Of a stretch of DNA of 64,000 nucleotides, positions 59,203 through 64,000 are shown piece after piece. The stretch is from Candidatus Lindowbacteria bacterium RIFCSPLOWO2_12_FULL_62_27 (GTDB lineage: Bacteria; Lindowbacteria; 2-12-FULL-62-27), in the NCBI GenBank assembly GCA_001784175.1, contig MFPR01000001.1:124001-188000 (forward strand), in the 5' to 3' direction. The notes under the pieces were generated by a model. The model made no database searches. It was not told where the DNA came from and saw only the letters and a list, made by a program, of their open reading frames with translations. The translations under genes and the position numbers were made by a program. Position 1 is the first letter of the stretch, and each line of letters starts with the position of its first letter.

Positions 59203-61640
59203 CGCGGCCGCCCGCGCCGGTATTCTTCCACGGCGCGCGACGCCTCCCCGGCGCCCGCGTATCGCATGGCCGGATCGCGCGCCAGGAATCCCAGAATGAG
59301 CTGGGTCAGGGCGGACTCGGAAAGAACCTGGTTGTCCAACAGCCGGGCCGGTTCCTCGTTCAGGTGCATGAACATTGTTTCGGCAAGTCCCTCGGCTTTG
59401 AAAAGCGGTTTCCCCGTGAGGCACTCGTAAAAAATGCAGCCGCAGGCGTAGAGGTCGGTTCGATGATCCACTTTTTCTCCACGGACCTGCTCCGGCGACA
59501 TGTAGGCGGCCGTGCCGGCCACCATGCCTTTGCGAAGAATGGACGACTCGGTGGTCACCTTCGCGAGGCCGAAATCCATCAGCTTCACATTTTCCGCCCG
59601 GACGGCGCCGGCGCGGATGAGGATGTTGGCGGGCTTGACGTCGCGATGGACGATGCCGTTTTCATGGGCGTTCTCCAGCGCCGACAGGAGCGCGGCCAGG
59701 ACCGCGAGGGAATCCGGCGGAGACAACGGCCCCCGTTTCAGGAGTTCCTTCAGTGTCGGCCCATCGATGAACTCCATCGCCAGAAGCCATTTCCCGCCTT
59801 CCTTCGCCACATCATAGATCGAAACGATGTTGGGATGGCTGAGCTTCGCTGTCGTCCGCGCCTCCCGGATCAGCATCTCGAGCGCCTCCGAATCCGCGGT
59901 CGATAGAAACTTGAGCGCGACCAGCCGGTCCAGTTTCCGGTCGCGCGCCTTGTGGACCACCCCCATGCCGCCCTCGCCCAGAACTTCGAGCAATTCATAT
60001 CTCGATTCGAGCGCGCCGGCCGGTCGCTGCATGCTGACGGTGCGGTCCACCTCGTGAGCGTCTGCCTCCCGCTCCGCGCGCAGCCGCTCCAGCCGATCGG
60101 CGGCGTCACGAAACTGGTACTCCTTCTCCAGCAGCCGCTCATACAGCGCCACCGCCTTGTTCGCCCTTCCGCCCTCCTCCCAGAGGATGGCCGCCGAATA
60201 GCAAACCTCGGCCCATGTCCCACGGCCCGCTTTTTCCGCGTCGGGCAACGCCGATTCCAGGCGCTTGGCCATCCGCAGTCGCGACGCGTCATCCTCCGAT
60301 CGCGCGATGGCGCCCAGCCGCATCAGTGCGTCCCACCGCGCCTCGCCCTCCAAGAGTTGCTCCAAGCGGTCCCTCGCCTCTCCGAGGCTGCCCGCCGCCT
60401 CCAGGTCCTGCGCCTCCAGCAGCCGGTAATGGTCCGCCGGGTAGCCCATGATTCGCGCGACGTCGTACAAGAGATTCAACAGGGGATACCGGTTCTCCGT
60501 GTTCTTCTCGACATACGCGTGCGCCGTCCGGATGACCGGTTCGGCCAGGTCCTGGTCCAGCCTCAGCGCCCGCCGGAACGCCGGCGCCGCGTCCGCGGCG
60601 GATCGGCACCGCAGAAAAATTTCGGCCAGACGCATGAGGTCGGCGGCGTCCGTCAGCGTTTCTGAAAGCCGCCGGGCGGCTTCAAGGGCTTGCCCGGGAT
60701 CGGCCGCGGCCAGAAGTTCCGCGTAGGCCAGCCCGGCGCCGGCGTCGCCAGCCTGCCATGCCAGCGCGAACGTCCGCCGGGCCTCCTCCATATCGTTTTC
60801 CGCGATCGCCAGCTCGCCGAGCCGCCGGGCCACCTGGGATTGGGTGGGATCGTGGTTTAAGAGCAGCGTGTAGAAATATCGCGCCGAGGACGAATTGCCG
60901 GAGCTGTCCGCCAGATGCGCTCGGTGCGCCAGCGCCCACTCATCGGCGGGCTGTTCCGCCAAAATGGCGTCGAGCAGGCGCTCCGCACGGTCGCTGTGTC
61001 CGGCCTGAATGAAAAAATGCGCGCGGTGGTGAATCGGCAATGACGCGTCGGCCTCCAGCTTCTCCGCCACCGCCGTCTGAACCTGCGCATCGACCGACTG
61101 CAGATGCCCGACGGCCTGATCGAACTCCGAGTCGGCGAGATGTCGCCGCAAAAGTTCGAGGTGCGGTTTCTCCGATTGCCGCTGATGTTGAATCCATGCC
61201 GACAGCGCCTCTTTTGCCTTCGGAATGTCCTCTCCGGCCGACAGCTCGTGATACCAGGCCTCGAAGTAAAACGCCCGGAGATCCGGCTTCAACGCCGCGA
61301 CTTTCACGCCGGCAAGGCTCGGCCCCTGTTTCCCTTCGTGCATCGACCGGTAGGCCAGTTTGACCCGCTCGTCGTCGTGATGGCCGGCCGACGGAAGCGC
61401 CGCCGCAAGTTCGGAGGCCTCCTCCAGCGTGCCGCGTCGGATGAGGCGGTCGAAGAGCGCGGTTCGCGCGGCGTCGAATCGGCCGCCGAATTCCTGCAGG
61501 CGCGGCTTGACGCCCGGAATGAATTCCATCTTCGACAGTTGATCAAGCGCAGCCCGCGCGGCCCTGGCCGAATCGAGGTTGGGCGCGGATTCGAATCGCG
61601 CGATCGCATCCCCGGCCTTTCCCCACGGCAGCAGGCTCAT
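59199..61640 (-). CDS. Ser/Thr protein kinase with N-terminal TPR-like region
   Basis: 813 residues from ATG 61640. Residues ~1-540 are helical repeats of TPR type. The kinase lies at the C-terminus (~546-813): glycine loop LGEGGMGVVHKA, VALKFL, IVHRDVKPANIL, DFGLAKV, and MSPEQVRG. There is no membrane segment, so it is cytoplasmic. The layout (TPR first, kinase last) is the reverse of many bacterial kinases. It overlaps the cyclase and the lipoprotein genes by 4 bp each. Confidence 0.9.
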   Translation of the reverse strand: MSLLPWGKAGDAIARFESAPNLDSARAARAALDQLSKMEFIPGVKPRLQEFGGRFDAARTALFDRLIRRGTLEEASELAAALPSAGHHDDERVKLAYRSMHEGKQGPSLAGVKVAALKPDLRAFYFEAWYHELSAGEDIPKAKEALSAWIQHQRQSEKPHLELLRRHLADSEFDQAVGHLQSVDAQVQTAVAEKLEADASLPIHHRAHFFIQAGHSDRAERLLDAILAEQPADEWALAHRAHLADSSGNSSSARYFYTLLLNHDPTQSQVARRLGELAIAENDMEEARRTFALAWQAGDAGAGLAYAELLAAADPGQALEAARRLSETLTDAADLMRLAEIFLRCRSAADAAPAFRRALRLDQDLAEPVIRTAHAYVEKNTENRYPLLNLLYDVARIMGYPADHYRLLEAQDLEAAGSLGEARDRLEQLLEGEARWDALMRLGAIARSEDDASRLRMAKRLESALPDAEKAGRGTWAEVCYSAAILWEEGGRANKAVALYERLLEKEYQFRDAADRLERLRAEREADAHEVDRTVSMQRPAGALESRYELLEVLGEGGMGVVHKARDRKLDRLVALKFLSTADSEALEMLIREARTTAKLSHPNIVSIYDVAKEGGKWLLAMEFIDGPTLKELLKRGPLSPPDSLAVLAALLSALENAHENGIVHRDVKPANILIRAGAVRAENVKLMDFGLAKVTTESSILRKGMVAGTAAYMSPEQVRGEKVDHRTDLYACGCIFYECLTGKPLFKAEGLAETMFMHLNEEPARLLDNQVLSESALTQLILGFLARDPAMRYAGAGEASRAVEEYRRGRPR

Positions 61641-63136
61641 TCGACGACCTCCACCAGTTGAAACACAGGCACCGGCCGGGCCTTGCCCTTGATCGACATC
61701 TCCCCGCGCTCCCGCGTGACGACCCGGCCCGCCCGCCGCGCCGTCTCCTCGTCCATCAGAATTTCGCCGGGGCCGGCCAGCCCGCTGAGCCGGGCGGCCA
61801 GGTTGACCGTGTCGCCGATGCACGTGTGTTCCATCCGCTTTTCCCAGCCGATGTTTCCGGAGACCACTTTTCCGGACGTCAGCCCGTATCCCATTTTTGC
61901 GACGATGTTCTTCTCCCGCTGAATCCGCTGCGAAATCCCGTCGACCACCCGGCGGACCTCCAGCGACATCCGGCACGCGCGCCGGGCGTCGTCCGGCTGC
62001 CGGACCGGAGAACCGAACACCGCCATGACGGCGTCGCCGATGAACTTGTCGATCGTTCCCCCGTGATCGAAGATCGTCCGGGCGATTTGCTCGAAGAAGA
62101 GATTCAAAATCCGGACCAGCTCTTCCGCCGCCAGCGTTTCGGAAAGACCCGTGTAGCCGCGGATGTCCGAGAAGAAAATCGTCACGTCCCTGGCTTCGCC
62201 GCCCATTTTCAGGCCGTCCTCCGCCTTCAGCACGTGATCGACCACGTCCCGCGAGACATAGCGCTCCAGCATCGCCTTGTCCCGCTCCACTGCCCGCGCC
62301 GCTTTGCGCACCGTCGCGCCCTCGATGACCGCGCCAATGATGTTGCCGATGACCATCATCCGCCGCAGGTCCGATTCGACGAATGGCAAAAGAGGCGCCT
62401 CCAACTGCAATACGCCGATCACTTCGCCCCCCCGCATAATCGGCGCCGCGAGAAGCGATTCAATGCCGCCGGCGATGAGCGACCGGCCGATTTCCCGGTC
62501 GGCGCCCAACGCGCTCTCGGGCACGTCGCTGAATAGAACCGCGCCGCGCTTTTCGAGGACGCTCCGGATCACTTTGCGGGAAACCGTCGGCGGAGCGCTG
62601 CGCGCGCGGTGGGCCGCAAGTTCGGGCTGGGAAATATTTTTCCAGAGTATGATGCCGGCGGCGGACAGGGACGGAAAATCGCGCATGAGGATGTCGAGCA
62701 GATGCCCGAAAAACGCCGGAAGATCGCGGTCGGCGGTCAGGAGCAGGGATATTTCAAAAAGAACCCGGTCGAAGGAATTCTCCTGAAACAATGGGTCATC
62801 GGCGGGTTTGGTCATGAGCACGCTCATGGATTCCTTCGCCGCTTTCGCCTCCTCCGGCGCAGACGCCATCGGCCGGATCGTCGTCTCGCCGATCCGGATC
62901 GCCGACCCGTTCTCGCAAATGCCGCCCTCCATCACCCGGCCGTCCAGCGACGTGCCGTTGGTGGACCCGAGATCCTCGAAATATATCCCGCCAGCGAGGG
63001 CGCGAATGCGCAGGTGCCGGCCGGATACGGCGGCGTCCTCAAGCCGGAGGTCGCAGTCCTCATGCCGGCCGACAATCATCTCGCCCGCAAGGTCAATCTC
63101 TCGCCCGCCGGTTTTGTCCTGAACGAGAATTTTCAT
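61637..63136 (-). CDS. FHA-GAF-class III adenylate cyclase
   Basis: 499 residues. FHA at ~1-95 (VGRHEDCDLRL, SGRHLRI, GSTNGT), a GAF-like domain at ~125-285, then the cyclase: metal Asp in FFSDIRGYTGLSE, DKFIGDAVMAVFG, and GDTVNLAARLSG. The Lys in DKFIGD argues for ATP as substrate. The FHA could bind phosphothreonine made by the adjacent kinase. It overlaps the kinase gene by 4 bp. Confidence 0.92.
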   Translation of the reverse strand: MKILVQDKTGGREIDLAGEMIVGRHEDCDLRLEDAAVSGRHLRIRALAGGIYFEDLGSTNGTSLDGRVMEGGICENGSAIRIGETTIRPMASAPEEAKAAKESMSVLMTKPADDPLFQENSFDRVLFEISLLLTADRDLPAFFGHLLDILMRDFPSLSAAGIILWKNISQPELAAHRARSAPPTVSRKVIRSVLEKRGAVLFSDVPESALGADREIGRSLIAGGIESLLAAPIMRGGEVIGVLQLEAPLLPFVESDLRRMMVIGNIIGAVIEGATVRKAARAVERDKAMLERYVSRDVVDHVLKAEDGLKMGGEARDVTIFFSDIRGYTGLSETLAAEELVRILNLFFEQIARTIFDHGGTIDKFIGDAVMAVFGSPVRQPDDARRACRMSLEVRRVVDGISQRIQREKNIVAKMGYGLTSGKVVSGNIGWEKRMEHTCIGDTVNLAARLSGLAGPGEILMDEETARRAGRVVTRERGEMSIKGKARPVPVFQLVEVVE

Positions 63137-63282
63137 TCATCTTCTCCTGCTTTGTAAAGGATCCAGTCCTTCCATGGTTGTAAAACGTCCGGGATGCCTT
63201 TGTCGTCGGAGGCGCATACGGGCATCGAGGCAAGGACAAACGCGAGCAGGATGGCGACCCTCATCGGAGCTGGAAGCCGCAT
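63133..63282 (-). CDS. tiny exported protein coupled to the cyclase gene
   Basis: 49 residues: MRLPAPMRVAILLAFVLASM then a signal-peptidase-like site (PVCASDD) and IPDVLQPWKDWILYKAGEDE. The stop overlaps the cyclase start (ATGA). The DWIL-type motif often opens large periplasmic proteins of unknown function, so this may be a truncated remnant as well as a real small protein. Confidence 0.5.
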   Translation of the reverse strand: MRLPAPMRVAILLAFVLASMPVCASDDKGIPDVLQPWKDWILYKAGEDE

Positions 63283-63321
63283 AGAGGGGAAATGTAGCAG
63301 AGTTTGGGCGGAAGGGCTATT

Positions 63322-63819
63322 CTAAATTATGGCGAAGAAAGAGGCGGGGCTGATGTGGAAGCGTTTGCTGAGGCGTTCGATATGTTCTCTGGAGAGTTTA
63401 CGCTTTCCGTTGAGAATATCGGAGACGACGGATTGACCTCCCAAGTCGTCGGCCAAGTCGTACTGGCTCATTCCATTTTGTTCCATCAAGAACCCAAGCA
63501 TGTTCTCCGGAGAAACCTGCTGTCTTGGATACTCCTTTTTCTCGTACTCCACGATGAATGGAACGATGGCCTCCAGATACCTTTCAATGGCGGCCCGGTG
63601 GGAACGAGTAACATCCTGTTCCAGTTCTTCCATTAAAATTCCGGCGACTTTCGCGTAGTCCTGGTGCATTTGCCGATTCCGGATGGGCATGGGCGGCAAT
63701 AGGTCGTACAGCCGTTTCAGGAACCGGTTTTGAATGGGTCCTTTATAACGCAGTATTTTCTTCTCAAGCGTCTGTATCGTCACGTCAGTCTCTCCAGTCT
63801 CCATTGTCGTATTCTGCAT
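63322..63819 (-). CDS. higA: HigA-family antitoxin/transcriptional regulator
   Basis: 165 residues (or 160 from the second Met). The C-terminal XRE helix-turn-helix is NGMSQYDLADDLGGQSVVSD, followed by ILNGKRKLSREHIERLSKRF, the HigA phrase. It overlaps the toxin gene by 35 bp; toxin-first order is typical of higBA. Confidence 0.88.
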   Translation of the reverse strand: MQNTTMETGETDVTIQTLEKKILRYKGPIQNRFLKRLYDLLPPMPIRNRQMHQDYAKVAGILMEELEQDVTRSHRAAIERYLEAIVPFIVEYEKKEYPRQQVSPENMLGFLMEQNGMSQYDLADDLGGQSVVSDILNGKRKLSREHIERLSKRFHISPASFFAII

Positions 63820-64000
63820 GCGTTAAGATGCATTTAATGAAAATGGTACCCAACTTGTAATTGACCACGGAGATCAAACGGTATTTATTGCCCGATACGT
63901 CAAAAATGGTATGAGGCTTGACGTAATCGGCCATTCCGAAGGTCTTTTTCAGTTCAATCGGCGTCTTGAACATGTTGGTTTCGACGGTTTGTACCCATGC
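63785..64000 (-). CDS. higB: HigB-family toxin (N-terminus outside the window)
   Basis: The frame is open to the right window edge. KTFGMADYVKPHTIFDVSGN with KYRLISVV and ILTHAEYDNGDWRD are HigB mRNA-interferase features. About 70 residues are visible; roughly 25 are missing. The pair would act as a translation-dependent RNase system. Confidence 0.85.
   Translation of the reverse strand, partial: AWVQTVETNMFKTPIELKKTFGMADYVKPHTIFDVSGNKYRLISVVNYKLGTIFIKCILTHAEYDNGDWRD

Overview
The window is GC-rich bacterial chromosome, densely packed with short spacers and many 1-4 bp start/stop overlaps. It carries a flagellar type III export operon, an rplU-prp-rpmA-obgE-proB-proA-nadD-yqeK block, MqnD of the futalosine menaquinone pathway, and many unusual start codons. 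No 16S rRNA is present and I cannot name the phylum. A motile, probably diderm, poorly sampled lineage fits.

Layout. 1-12617: flagellar genes on the + strand (fliM 3' end, fliY/fliN, a Maf/DUF115 glycosyltransferase, fliO-P-Q-R, flhB, flhA, flhF, two unrecognised genes in the usual flhG slot, and a FliA/WhiG sigma factor). 12633-23376: tRNA-Arg, cspA with a long leader, a ribosomal/obg block, proline and NAD genes, an LCP protein, an amidohydrolase, a Crp/Fnr regulator and birA. 23351-34390: an integrated 11,011 bp element. 34409-52792: mostly minus-strand housekeeping genes (oppBCDF, DUF4202, an MBL-cNMP-binding fusion, leuCD, oppA, an M3 peptidase, secG, mqnD, a DHH protein, rlmI). 52822-54456: an IS1380-family element with a frameshifted transposase. 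54527-64000: a Phd/PIN toxin-antitoxin pair, ubiX, an AMMECR1/Memo-type radical SAM gene, a signalling operon (FHA-GAF-cyclase, TPR-kinase, lipoprotein, aldo/keto reductase) and a HigBA pair cut by the window end.

The central discovery is the 11 kb element. It is bounded by two copies of a dif-like Xer site. The right copy has arms ACTTCCCATAA and TTATGTAAACT around CGCATA. The left copy differs only in three bases of the XerD arm. Host genes run on + to the left of the site and mainly on - to the right, as expected at a replication terminus. The element encodes a capsid-like protein resembling double-jelly-roll (PM2/corticovirus-type) proteins, an A32/FtsK-like packaging ATPase, a lytic transglycosylase, a LamG-like spike candidate and many tiny membrane proteins. 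It therefore looks like a tailless prophage that uses host XerC/XerD; no integrase is seen.

Its replication protein is split by integration. The TrwC/TraI-type relaxase domain ends at attL and the SF1 helicase domain begins at attR. Joining the element's ends restores one uninterrupted frame of about 907 residues that passes straight through the recombination core. The attP site thus lies inside the replicase gene. The three element-specific bases in the XerD arm change a TAA stop to a Leu codon on that strand while still giving birA a stop codon on the other strand. This predicts a simple switch: integration disconnects the replicase, excision rebuilds it.

Other themes are cyclic-nucleotide and Ser/Thr-kinase signalling (cyclase with FHA, a kinase next to it, an MBL protein with two cNMP-binding domains, a Crp/Fnr protein), peptide uptake and hydrolysis genes separated by leuCD, and three toxin-antitoxin pairs.
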